This document shows positions 1-6,003 of a stretch of 8,072 bases of DNA, one piece after another. The first letter of the stretch is position 1, and every line of letters begins with the position of its first letter. Source of the DNA: SAR86 cluster bacterium (lineage in GTDB: Bacteria > Pseudomonadota > Gammaproteobacteria > Magnimaribacterales > D2472). Below the pieces are notes generated by a model. The model was not told the origin of the DNA. It made no database searches and saw only the letters and a list, made by a program, of their open reading frames with translations. The translations under genes were made by a program, and so were the position numbers. The stretch is taken from contig JADHNM010000044.1 in the NCBI GenBank assembly GCA_016779505.1, positions 1-8,072 of the forward strand, in the 5' to 3' direction.

Positions 1-719
1 AACAGACTGCAGCTGAAAGATTGGCCAGTAGCCTCCAGACATTTAGCTCAGCCAAACGAGCATTAGACAAAGCCTTGGCAAACCCCACATGGAGTGCCTT
101 GCCCGGCCAAAATGTTAAGGACAAAAAAACAGCAATCATAGTCGATATAGATGAGACAGTTTTGGATAACACTGCTTATGAAGCTCGAATGATTCTAGAT
201 GGCACCAAGTATCCCGAAGGCTGGGTCAGTTGGGGCAAGGAAGAAGCTGCCACTGAGGTTCCAGGAGCAAAAGATTTTCTTAATTATGCAGCCTCAAAAG
301 GCGTAACAATTTTTTATATCACCAACCGAGTGGTTGAATTAAAAGAAGCCACCCAAAATAATCTGACTAAGCTTGGCATACCCTGGAGTCAAACTAAAAA
401 GACAATTTTAATGCGTGGAGAAAATAATTGGGGTTCTGACAAAGGCTCAAGAAGAGCATTGGTTGCTCAAGAATACAGAGTCCTGCTGATGGCAGGAGAT
501 AACTTGGGTGACTTTGTAGACGCTAAAGATAACAATTTGAGCCCGCAACAGAGAAAAACCATTGTCGAAGAATATGCAGACTATTGGGGCGAAAAGTGGT
601 TCATGCTTCAAAACATAGCCTACGGCGATTGGGAAGGCGCCCTTTATGATTTTGATTATTCACTGTCACCTGATGAGGTGCATAATACTCGCCTAGAGTC
701 ATTGGAACCCATTAGGTAA
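1..719 (+). CDS. Class C acid phosphatase / 5'-nucleotidase, lipoprotein e(P4) family (5' partial)
   Basis: HAD-superfamily phosphomonoesterase of the class C acid phosphatase type; relatives are outer-membrane lipoproteins that dephosphorylate nucleoside monophosphates, NMN included. The frame is open to the window edge (first full codon at 3), and the first visible residues, QTAAER, match the early mature part of e(P4) proteins. The start and signal peptide therefore lie upstream, and the in-frame TTG at 21 is not the start. Numbering from that TTG, HAD motif I is DIDET at 42-46 (nucleophile D42, general acid D44), motif II is TNR at 101-103, and motif IV is GDNLGDF at 159-165 with metal-binding acidic residues. 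About 235 residues are visible against about 270 in the family, so only about 35-40 are missing. Four bases separate its TAA from the next phosphatase, so the two are probably cotranscribed. Family placement is confident; the exact substrate and the surface location are inferred because the signal peptide is not visible. Confidence 0.9.
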   Translation, partial: QTAAERLASSLQTFSSAKRALDKALANPTWSALPGQNVKDKKTAIIVDIDETVLDNTAYEARMILDGTKYPEGWVSWGKEEAATEVPGAKDFLNYAASKGVTIFYITNRVVELKEATQNNLTKLGIPWSQTKKTILMRGENNWGSDKGSRRALVAQEYRVLLMAGDNLGDFVDAKDNNLSPQQRKTIVEEYADYWGEKWFMLQNIAYGDWEGALYDFDYSLSPDEVHNTRLESLEPIR

Positions 720-723
720 GATC

Positions 724-1863
724 ATGAAAAAACCCTTGCTCATTGTTAGCGCCTGCATGCTCTTTGCTTGTGGGTCTGGAGATAATATAGAGTTGGTCGC
801 CATCGGCTCTGACACAAACCCATCTACGACTCTTGAAAGAGCCTCAAAATCAAAAGCAAAAAATGTTATTTTGTTTATTGGAGATGGCATGGGTCCCAAC
901 CAAGTCGCTTTAGCAAAATTTGCAACCGGCGGCCCTGATCATAGACTGTCTTTTGAAAATTTCCCTATCACCGGCATTGTTTACAATCATTCTGCGGATA
1001 GGCTTGATACTGATTCAGCTGCGTCTGCTACAACATGGGCTACTGGGGTTAAAACAATCAATCGATATTTATCAGTTGATGCTGAGAAAAAATTTCTACC
1101 CACCATCCCCGAGCTTTTAAGCACAAAAGGTTTTAAATCTGGTCTGGTTGCAACCTCATCCATTACTCACGCAACACCCGCAGCTTTTTATGCGCACATT
1201 GATAGTCGCTACAAAGAAAAAGAAATTGCAAAAATGCTCCTGGATTCTGATATAGATATCGCACTGGGCGGTGGCCAAGAATTTTTTAATGTCGCACCAT
1301 CAGCAGATAGCCCTTTCATGATTTATGACAAGAAGCTCTTAGATACAGATTTACTTAATTCAAAAGACCAAGTCATAGGGCTTTTTGCCGAAGACGGGCT
1401 TGATAGAAGACTGGGAGCTCCTAGTCAGCTTGAAATGACACAAGTTGCTCTGAATTTTCTTGAAAATAAATCTCAAAATTGTGCTGGATTCTTTTTAATG
1501 TCTGAAGGTAGTCAAATCGATTGGGCGGGGCATGATAACAATGCTCAATACATGTTGGTTGAATTTGCTGACTTTGATGCAACCGTTCAGGCTGCAACAG
1601 ACTTTGCCATTGAAAATCAAGACACCCTGATTCTTGTGACTGCAGATCATGCTACTGGAGGCTTAGTTTTGCAGCGCCCGAAGGGTTCAAATGTGAAAGC
1701 ACAATGGACCACTGGGAGTCATGACCTGTCACCGATAAATATCTATGCTTATGGCCCAGGCTCGGAGCTTTTCAGTGGAGTAATGGATAACACGGAAATC
1801 TTTGAGCGTATTTTGCAGGCTCTCGATTATCAGAATCTAGATTCAAGTAATTGCAGCAACTAA
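724..1863 (+). CDS. phoA: Alkaline phosphatase, PhoA family, compact lipoprotein form
   Basis: Metal-dependent alkaline phosphatase (379 aa) releasing phosphate from phosphomonoesters outside the cytoplasm. By alignment to E. coli PhoA from memory, every catalytic position is present: D54 in IGDGMG, nucleophile S98 in DTDSAAS, R162, E261, D266 and H270 in SEGSQIDWAGHD, D308-H309 in TADHATGG, and H333 in TTGSHD. The positions equal to E. coli D153 and K328 are H149 and W267, the pair reported for the cold-active Antarctic TAB5 enzyme. The length also fits that compact class (about 375 aa) rather than E. coli PhoA (471). The N-terminus has MKK, a short hydrophobic stretch and a lipobox-like LFAC (lipidated C16; VSAC at C11 is an alternative). 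ATG at 724 follows AGG at 714-716 with 7-nt spacing. The 3' end overlaps convergent yrfG by 21 bp. A Pho-regulon promoter, if any, lies left of the window. The symbol denotes family, not proven orthology. Confidence 0.95.
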   Translation: MKKPLLIVSACMLFACGSGDNIELVAIGSDTNPSTTLERASKSKAKNVILFIGDGMGPNQVALAKFATGGPDHRLSFENFPITGIVYNHSADRLDTDSAASATTWATGVKTINRYLSVDAEKKFLPTIPELLSTKGFKSGLVATSSITHATPAAFYAHIDSRYKEKEIAKMLLDSDIDIALGGGQEFFNVAPSADSPFMIYDKKLLDTDLLNSKDQVIGLFAEDGLDRRLGAPSQLEMTQVALNFLENKSQNCAGFFLMSEGSQIDWAGHDNNAQYMLVEFADFDATVQAATDFAIENQDTLILVTADHATGGLVLQRPKGSNVKAQWTTGSHDLSPINIYAYGPGSELFSGVMDNTEIFERILQALDYQNLDSSNCSN

Positions 1864-2493
1864 GTCGTTAAGATTAGGAAATGTTTCAATACCATTTTGT
1901 AAAATTCTATTTTTGCCAGGTGTGATCCAGATCACTTGTTTGATTCCTGCTTTAACTGCAGCTGTGACCACCTTAAAATCATCATCAATAAATATTGCAT
2001 CTTCAAAATCCAGACTTAAATTATGTCTTGCTAAAGTCCAGAATTCTTTTTGTTCTTTGGGGTAACCGGCATGCATGCTGTAAAAGATTGAGTCAAAAAA
2101 TTTTAGAAAATCTTGAATTTCAGCTTTATATTCCTGCGCCCTTGGATCTCCATTGGTCAGAATGTGCTTAGGGTTTTTTAAAACAGATAATTTTTGTAGA
2201 GCTTCATGCGATCCTGCTAAATACGAACACTTCTCTTCCTTTCCTTTAATAATTTGCATGCAGTCCACATCAAGCAAATCATCCCAGTAATTTAGATCAT
2301 AAAAATTTAGAGTCCCTCTTTGTGCATCTATTTCTGCTTGAATTTTTTCTTGAGCTTCCTCTATGCTTTGATTGGTTTGATCTGCTACATGTTCTGGCAG
2401 CCATAACTCCCAAAACTTTATATCGTAACCAAGATCTAAGATAACTCCATCAAGATCTAGGAGAATTGCAGTGGTAGAATTAAGCTTTACCAT
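1843..2493 (-). CDS. yrfG: HAD-family GMP/IMP nucleotidase YrfG
   Basis: Cytoplasmic HAD subfamily IA phosphatase (216 aa) closely resembling E. coli YrfG, a purine monophosphate nucleotidase of about 222 aa. The diagnostic stretch LLDLDGVILDLGYDIKFW (11-28) and the cap segment TLNFYDLNYW (61-70) track YrfG almost residue for residue. HAD motifs: D13 and D15 (I), T113-N114 (II), K146 in GYPKEQ (III), and IDDD at 169-172 (IV). There is no signal peptide or membrane segment. ATG at 2493 sits 10 residues before motif I; no Shine-Dalgarno sequence is visible upstream. The 3' end runs 21 bp into the alkaline phosphatase gene, and the 5' end overlaps the divergent cysQ start, so its promoter must lie inside cysQ. 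GMP/IMP preference is known for the E. coli protein and is inferred here. Confidence 0.88.
   Translation of the reverse strand: MVKLNSTTAILLDLDGVILDLGYDIKFWELWLPEHVADQTNQSIEEAQEKIQAEIDAQRGTLNFYDLNYWDDLLDVDCMQIIKGKEEKCSYLAGSHEALQKLSVLKNPKHILTNGDPRAQEYKAEIQDFLKFFDSIFYSMHAGYPKEQKEFWTLARHNLSLDFEDAIFIDDDFKVVTAAVKAGIKQVIWITPGKNRILQNGIETFPNLNDLVAAIT
2459..2463 (+). promoter_or_regulatory. Shine-Dalgarno sequence supporting the GTG start of cysQ
   Basis: AGGAG lies 7 nt before GTG at 2471, ideal spacing, within the antisense of the yrfG motif I codons. The alternative ATG at 2501 has no comparable purine-rich site in front of it. This decides for the longer CysQ and hence for a 5' overlap with yrfG. 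Part of the AGGAG match is constrained by yrfG Leu codons, so chance is possible. Confidence 0.6.
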
Positions 2494-3316
2494 TAATGAA
2501 ATGTTATCTAAAAATTTAGAACCTATTATCCCTCAATTAGAGGAGTTAACGCGCAGTTTATTTCCTGAGATTCTAAAAATTTATCAGAATCCAAGGTCTA
2601 GCGCTCAAGACAAAAAAGATGGATCTCCGGTGACAGCTGCAGATATGTATGCCCATAAAGTTATCGTTAAGTTTTTGAAGAAACACTTTCCTGATATTCC
2701 AGTTGTTTCAGAAGAGAGTTTCAAGCCAGAAAATTACAAGCCAGCAAAAGAGTTTTGGATAATTGACCCTATCGATGGAACTAAAGAGTTTGTTAATAAA
2801 TCAGATGAGTTCACAACCAATATTGCGCTGATTCAAAATGGTAAACCTGTGCTGGGAGTGGTCGGTGCGCCGGCTTTTGATCAAGTTTGGTCAGGTATAG
2901 CAAATCAAACAAGCAAGAAAATTCAAGCTGATACTAAAAAAGGATCAACCCTTCGGGTAGTTACCAGCAGAAGTCATAGAACGGTTGTAGATACTGCTTT
3001 TTTAAATTTTTTAGATAAAAAAGGAAAAAGATTAAAAATTATTTCTAAAGGCAGTTCTCTCAAAATTTGTGCCTTGGCAGATAATAAAGCTGATATTTAT
3101 CCACGATTTGGTCCAACTTCTGAATGGGACATAGCCGCAGCTGATGCTGTGCTTCGATCTAGAGGGGGAGGGATTTTTCAAATAGATAGTCATCAACCCC
3201 TTGAATATGGCAAAAAAGATAGCATATTAAATCCTATGTTCATCGCAATTAGTAATTTGAACGAAAAAAAGACAATTTTGTCTCTAATAGGTGGTTTTAG
3301 TAAAAATTTGCTATAA
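2471..3316 (+). CDS. cysQ: 3'(2'),5'-bisphosphate nucleotidase CysQ
   Basis: Mg-dependent, lithium-sensitive-type phosphatase of the FIG/IMPase superfamily that converts 3'-phosphoadenosine 5'-phosphate (pAp) to AMP. pAp arises from PAPS reduction and from holo-ACP synthesis. The 281-aa product aligns along its length with E. coli CysQ (246 aa): DGSPVTAAD at 50-58, metal ligand E81 in SEES, DPIDGTKEF at 99-107 (superfamily motif 1), the KGSSLK / YPRFGPT region at 193-216, and EWDIAAADAV at 218-227 (motif 2). The GTG start is chosen for its AGGAG site; starting at ATG 2501 would remove 10 residues and fit E. coli CysQ length better at the N-terminus. A C-terminal extension of about 20 residues follows the usual end (NPMFIAI). 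It is followed by 53 bp and rpoH. No other sulfate-assimilation gene is in view, so its pathway role here is open. Confidence 0.94.
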   Translation: MVELSFTINEMLSKNLEPIIPQLEELTRSLFPEILKIYQNPRSSAQDKKDGSPVTAADMYAHKVIVKFLKKHFPDIPVVSEESFKPENYKPAKEFWIIDPIDGTKEFVNKSDEFTTNIALIQNGKPVLGVVGAPAFDQVWSGIANQTSKKIQADTKKGSTLRVVTSRSHRTVVDTAFLNFLDKKGKRLKIISKGSSLKICALADNKADIYPRFGPTSEWDIAAADAVLRSRGGGIFQIDSHQPLEYGKKDSILNPMFIAISNLNEKKTILSLIGGFSKNLL

Positions 3317-3317
3317 T
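3309..3317 (+). promoter_or_regulatory. Extended -10 promoter candidate for rpoH
   Basis: TGCTATAAT is a perfect extended -10 (TGn plus TATAAT) straddling the cysQ stop codon. I see no good -35 hexamer 16-18 bp upstream, which extended -10 promoters tolerate. Transcription would begin near 3324, giving rpoH a leader of about 46 nt. A second bare TATAAT at 3342-3347 lacks both TGn and a spaced -35. In AT-rich DNA such matches arise by chance. Confidence 0.45.
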
Positions 3318-3326
3318 TATCTGTTG

Positions 3327-3357
3327 CTAATAACCATGAGTTATAATTAGTTATTAG
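3327..3357 (+). repeat. Inverted repeat in the rpoH leader
   Basis: CTAATAAC (3327-3334) and GTTATTAG (3350-3357) are perfect 8-bp inverted repeats around a 15-nt spacer. AGTTAT also recurs directly at 3339-3344 and 3349-3354, 10 bp apart, and the inner copy can pair with ATAAC at 3330-3334 as a competing 5-bp stem. The element ends 12 nt before the rpoH ATG. It could be an operator or a weak RNA hairpin near the start; the arms are AT-rich, so RNA stability would be low. Confidence 0.45.
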
Positions 3358-3369
3358 TAAAACATATAT

Positions 3370-4230
3370 ATGGGTACAGACTTACAAACAATTACGCTAT
3401 CAACTCCAGGCAAGGATATAGAATCCTATTTGTCTTGTGTGCATGCTATTCCTATTTTAACTGCTGAACAGGAACAAGAGTTAGCGCAAAAGCTATTTGA
3501 GAACAACGATCTTGAAGCCGCTCGTCAACTTGTTTTGTCACATTTACGGTTTGTGGTGCATATCGCAAGATCTTACCAAGGCTATGGTTTGCCTCTGGCT
3601 GACATTATTCAAGAAGGTAATGTTGGGCTGATGAAGGCTGTTGATCGATTTGATCCCAACAGAGGAGTCAAGGTTGTATCTTTTGCTGTGCATTGGATCA
3701 AAGCTGAAATCCATGAATACATTCTTAAAAATTGGAGAATGGTAAAAATTGCGACAACCAAAGCCCAAAGAAAACTTTTCTTTAACCTCAGAAGCAAGAA
3801 AAAAACATTGGATTGGTTAACACAAGAAGAGGCTGAAAAAATTGCAAAAGATTTGAACGTAGAAGTGAAAGATGTGCTCCACATGGAAAATCGATTGACC
3901 TCTCATGATTCGTCATTTGATGCGCCAGTCGGCAGCGATGATGAAGGCGATATTCTTTCTCCATCGCAATATCTTGAAGATAGATCATCCAGCCCAGAAA
4001 TTCTCGTCGAGGCACAAGAAGTTTCTGAGCATAATGCGCAAGAGCTTTCTATGGCCTTATCTAGCCTAGATGAACGCAGCAAAGATATTATTGCAAGAAG
4101 ATATCTTGCAGATGAAAAAGAAACTCTTCATGACTTAGCCGATGAGTACAATGTTTCTGCAGAAAGAATTAGACAGATTGAAAATGGAGCATTGAAAAAA
4201 CTCAAAGCGGCCATGTCTAACGCAGCCTAA
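3370..4230 (+). CDS. rpoH: RNA polymerase heat-shock sigma factor RpoH (sigma-32)
   Basis: Sigma-70-family group 3 factor (286 aa; E. coli RpoH is 284) directing RNA polymerase to heat-shock chaperone and protease promoters. It shows region 1.2 near 25-55, then SHLRFVVHIARSYQGYGLP (57-75) and the region 2 core DIIQEGNVGLMKAVDRFDP (78-96), with SFAVHWIKAEIHEY (104-117) for -10 recognition. The RpoH box QRKLFFNLR at 133-141 separates RpoH from other sigma factors. Region 4.2 helix-turn-helix is at about 253-281 (LHDLADEYNVSAERIRQIEN). ATG at 3370 matches the family N-terminus, but the preceding bases (AAAACATATAT) contain no Shine-Dalgarno motif, so initiation may depend on an unstructured AT-rich leader. 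A promoter candidate and an inverted repeat lie in the 53-bp gap upstream. Only 15 bases separate its TAA from the proposed trmB start. No terminator is visible, so trmB may be cotranscribed. Confidence 0.98.
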   Translation: MGTDLQTITLSTPGKDIESYLSCVHAIPILTAEQEQELAQKLFENNDLEAARQLVLSHLRFVVHIARSYQGYGLPLADIIQEGNVGLMKAVDRFDPNRGVKVVSFAVHWIKAEIHEYILKNWRMVKIATTKAQRKLFFNLRSKKKTLDWLTQEEAEKIAKDLNVEVKDVLHMENRLTSHDSSFDAPVGSDDEGDILSPSQYLEDRSSSPEILVEAQEVSEHNAQELSMALSSLDERSKDIIARRYLADEKETLHDLADEYNVSAERIRQIENGALKKLKAAMSNAA

Positions 4231-4232
4231 TC

Positions 4233-4236
4233 AAGG
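4233..4236 (+). promoter_or_regulatory. Shine-Dalgarno-like site for the proposed ATT start of trmB
   Basis: AAGG lies 9 nt before ATT at 4246, just after the rpoH stop. It could pair with CCTT at 4242-4245, immediately before the start, in a 4-bp stem, which might limit access. It is short and could be coincidental; its value is as support for the ATT codon. Confidence 0.35.
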
Positions 4237-4245
4237 CACCACCTT

Positions 4246-4902
4246 ATTAATCAAGATAAGCCCTACCTAACGAGTTTTGTAAAAAGACTTGGTCGAATCA
4301 CCGCTTCCCAAAAAAGCGCATTAGAGTCTTTGGAACACCATCATCTATCAGGAGCCGATGAGCTTTCTGAATTAGCTCAGGGTTATGAAAAAATTATTTT
4401 AGAGATAGGTTTTGGCAATGGAGAAAACACAGCTTTCTTAGCGGCCAAAAACCCCAAAGCACTAGTCGTTGCATCAGAGGTATATCTATCAGGAATAGGC
4501 AGCCTTCTTAATAGCATCGCTCAGAATTCCCTAAACAATATAAAAATTTATGATGATGATGTTCGTGAACTGCTTTTAAAAATTCCAAATGAGATTTTTG
4601 ATGAAATTTATATTATTTGCCCTGATCCATGGCCAAAAGCGAGACATCATAAACGCAGATTAATTAAGTACGACTTTTTAAAAGTTTTGGGAAATGTTTT
4701 AAGGGAAGAGGGGACGGTATATATCTCAACGGATTGGGAAAATTATGCTGAGTCCATTGAAGAAGAGGCAGAAAAATCTAAAGAAAATTTCTTATTCAAG
4801 AAAATTTCTAATGAAGGCATGCCCATTACTCGCTTCCAACAGAGGGCAATAAATGAGGGCAGATCAATACATACTTTTTTATTAAGTGTGCTAAAAAAAT
4901 AG
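4246..4902 (+). CDS. trmB: tRNA (guanine-46-N7)-methyltransferase TrmB, probable ATT start
   Basis: SAM-dependent class I methyltransferase making m7G46 in the tRNA variable loop. Numbering from ATT 4246 (218 aa): the conserved N-terminal segment SFVKRLGRIT at 10-19, SAM-binding LEIGFGNGENTAFLA at 52-66, acidic SEVY at 77-80, CPDPWPKARHHKRRLI at 125-140, TDWENYA at 162-168, and the C-terminal TRFQQRAINEGRSIHTFLL block at about 195-213. The first standard start in frame is TTG at 4330, which would cut off SFVKRLGRIT, a segment E. coli TrmB also has (SFVRRQGRLT). The frame is open back to the rpoH TAA with no ATG, GTG or TTG between. ATT at 4246, with AAGG 9 nt upstream, restores a normal N-terminus; a sequence error in a lost ATG is the alternative. 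The gene ends 12 bp inside convergent hemW. Function is near certain, the start is not. Confidence 0.9.
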   Translation: MNQDKPYLTSFVKRLGRITASQKSALESLEHHHLSGADELSELAQGYEKIILEIGFGNGENTAFLAAKNPKALVVASEVYLSGIGSLLNSIAQNSLNNIKIYDDDVRELLLKIPNEIFDEIYIICPDPWPKARHHKRRLIKYDFLKVLGNVLREEGTVYISTDWENYAESIEEEAEKSKENFLFKKISNEGMPITRFQQRAINEGRSIHTFLLSVLKK

Positions 4903-6003
4903 TTGAATAGTCTCATTAAGGAATTGATATCCCTTTTGAGTAGCCCCAATCTTATCTTTTAACAGCAAGCCTTCATCAACACCCCTTTGATATTTTTTTA
5001 AGAAACTTTCAGGCAGATCAATCGCTAAGTCTTGATGTTGCAAACCATCTTTAATTCTTAGCAGATTCATTGCAAGATCCATATCAAGCTCATTGCCTGC
5101 AATTGTTTTTAAATCAGCTGACTTTTGGTTTTGAATGTAACCTTCTAGGGGTTTAATTTTTCTGTATCTGATAATTTCTTGCTTATTTGATATTTTGCTG
5201 TGTGATCCTGGTCCTACTCCTAAAAAATCACCAAACTGCCAATAATTTAAATTATGCTGACTTTCATGTCCTGGTTTAGACCATGAAGAAACCTCATATT
5301 GCTGAAAACCATTTTTTTCAAGAAGATCTTTTGCAATGACTTCCATTTTCTCAATCGCTTCTTCACCAGGCAGCACCAACTCTTTTTTATAAAAAATAGT
5401 ATTTGGTTCAATTGTTAATTGGTACAAAGACAAGTGGTTTACATTTGAATTGATAATTGTTTCTAAGTTTTCAGTGAACGACTCAGGCGTTTGCTTTTCA
5501 ATGCCATAGATTAAATCAATGGTTGAATTGATGTCTTTGAGTTTTTTGGTAGCTTGAATCGCAGACTTACGATCATGATTGCGCCCCAAAGCTTGCAATT
5601 CTTGATCACTGTAACTTTGGATGCCAAGTGATATTCGATTGATACCCACTCCTAATAACCCCTCTACTTTTTTTTCAGAAACATCGTTTGGATTCATCTC
5701 TAAAGTTATTTCAGTTTCAGAGGACTCAAGTCTATCTCTAACAGAATCTAATATCTGTTTGATTGATTGAGTTGAAGCCAGCGAAGGAGTGCCACCACCA
5801 AAATAAACACTTTTAAATTTTCTACCAGCAATAAAATCACTGGAATGTTTAATGTCTTTGACGATTGCTTCTGCTAGCCTTGCATCGTTGCCATCTACAG
5901 GTTCAGTGGTTATAGAAAAATCACAATAGGGGCATTGTGTTTCGCACCAAGGCAGATGAACATAAAGGCTGAGAGGTATTTTATTCAGAAGCAAACCCTT
6001 CAA
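4891..6003 (-). CDS. hemW: Radical SAM haem chaperone HemW
   Basis: Radical-SAM protein (370 aa; E. coli HemW 378) of the HemN-like family, long misnamed oxygen-independent coproporphyrinogen oxidase; it binds haem and is implicated in its delivery to respiratory enzymes. The cluster motif is C20-x3-C24-x2-C27 followed by DF, as in HemW, not the extra Cys of true HemN. GGGTPS at 69-74 and SLGIQS at 125-130 are radical-SAM barrel motifs, DLIYG is at 163-167, and the haem-binding HNLNYW at 250-255 is the HemW signature. The C-terminal HemN domain runs to the end. The start is TTG at 6003 (a second in-frame TTG is at 5994); the conserved PLSLYVHLPWC block begins at residue 10, so little room remains for another choice. 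It overlaps rdgB by 23 bp upstream, implying coupled translation, and trmB by 12 bp at the 3' end. Confidence 0.96.
   Translation of the reverse strand: MKGLLLNKIPLSLYVHLPWCETQCPYCDFSITTEPVDGNDARLAEAIVKDIKHSSDFIAGRKFKSVYFGGGTPSLASTQSIKQILDSVRDRLESSETEITLEMNPNDVSEKKVEGLLGVGINRISLGIQSYSDQELQALGRNHDRKSAIQATKKLKDINSTIDLIYGIEKQTPESFTENLETIINSNVNHLSLYQLTIEPNTIFYKKELVLPGEEAIEKMEVIAKDLLEKNGFQQYEVSSWSKPGHESQHNLNYWQFGDFLGVGPGSHSKISNKQEIIRYRKIKPLEGYIQNQKSADLKTIAGNELDMDLAMNLLRIKDGLQHQDLAIDLPESFLKKYQRGVDEGLLLKDKIGATQKGYQFLNETIQLFF

Noticed and set aside
21..719. Acid phosphatase starting at TTG 21
   Set aside because: The frame is open to the window edge and the residues before TTG match the family, so the gene is truncated by the window rather than starting there.
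1..1863. Horizontal transfer of the phosphatase pair from higher GC in some lines
   Set aside because: Hand counts swing from about 35 to 52 percent within these genes and reach about 52 percent in metX too, so no clear compositional break is visible.
2430..2459. Direct repeat CAAGATCTA, 21 bp apart
   Set aside because: Explained by repeated Leu-Asp-Leu codons around HAD motif I of yrfG.
3342..3347. Second TATAAT as the rpoH -10 element
   Set aside because: No -35 at 16-18 bp and no TG extension; the only TTG-type hexamer nearby is 12 bp away.
3544..4015. Minus-strand open frames antisense to rpoH
   Set aside because: Three overlapping frames opposite a highly conserved gene, without family resemblance or start signals.
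4243..4260. CTTAT/ATAAG inverted repeat after rpoH as a terminator
   Set aside because: Five AT-rich pairs, no following T-run, and it falls in the trmB N-terminal coding region.
4330..4902. TrmB starting at TTG 4330 (190 aa)
   Set aside because: It removes the conserved SFVKRLGRIT segment encoded in the same open frame just upstream; no ribosome-binding site favours TTG 4330.
4918..4937. Hairpin AAGGA...TCCCTT with four T's after trmB as a terminator
   Set aside because: The stem is only 4-5 bp with a bulged C and lies within hemW coding sequence; too weak to call.
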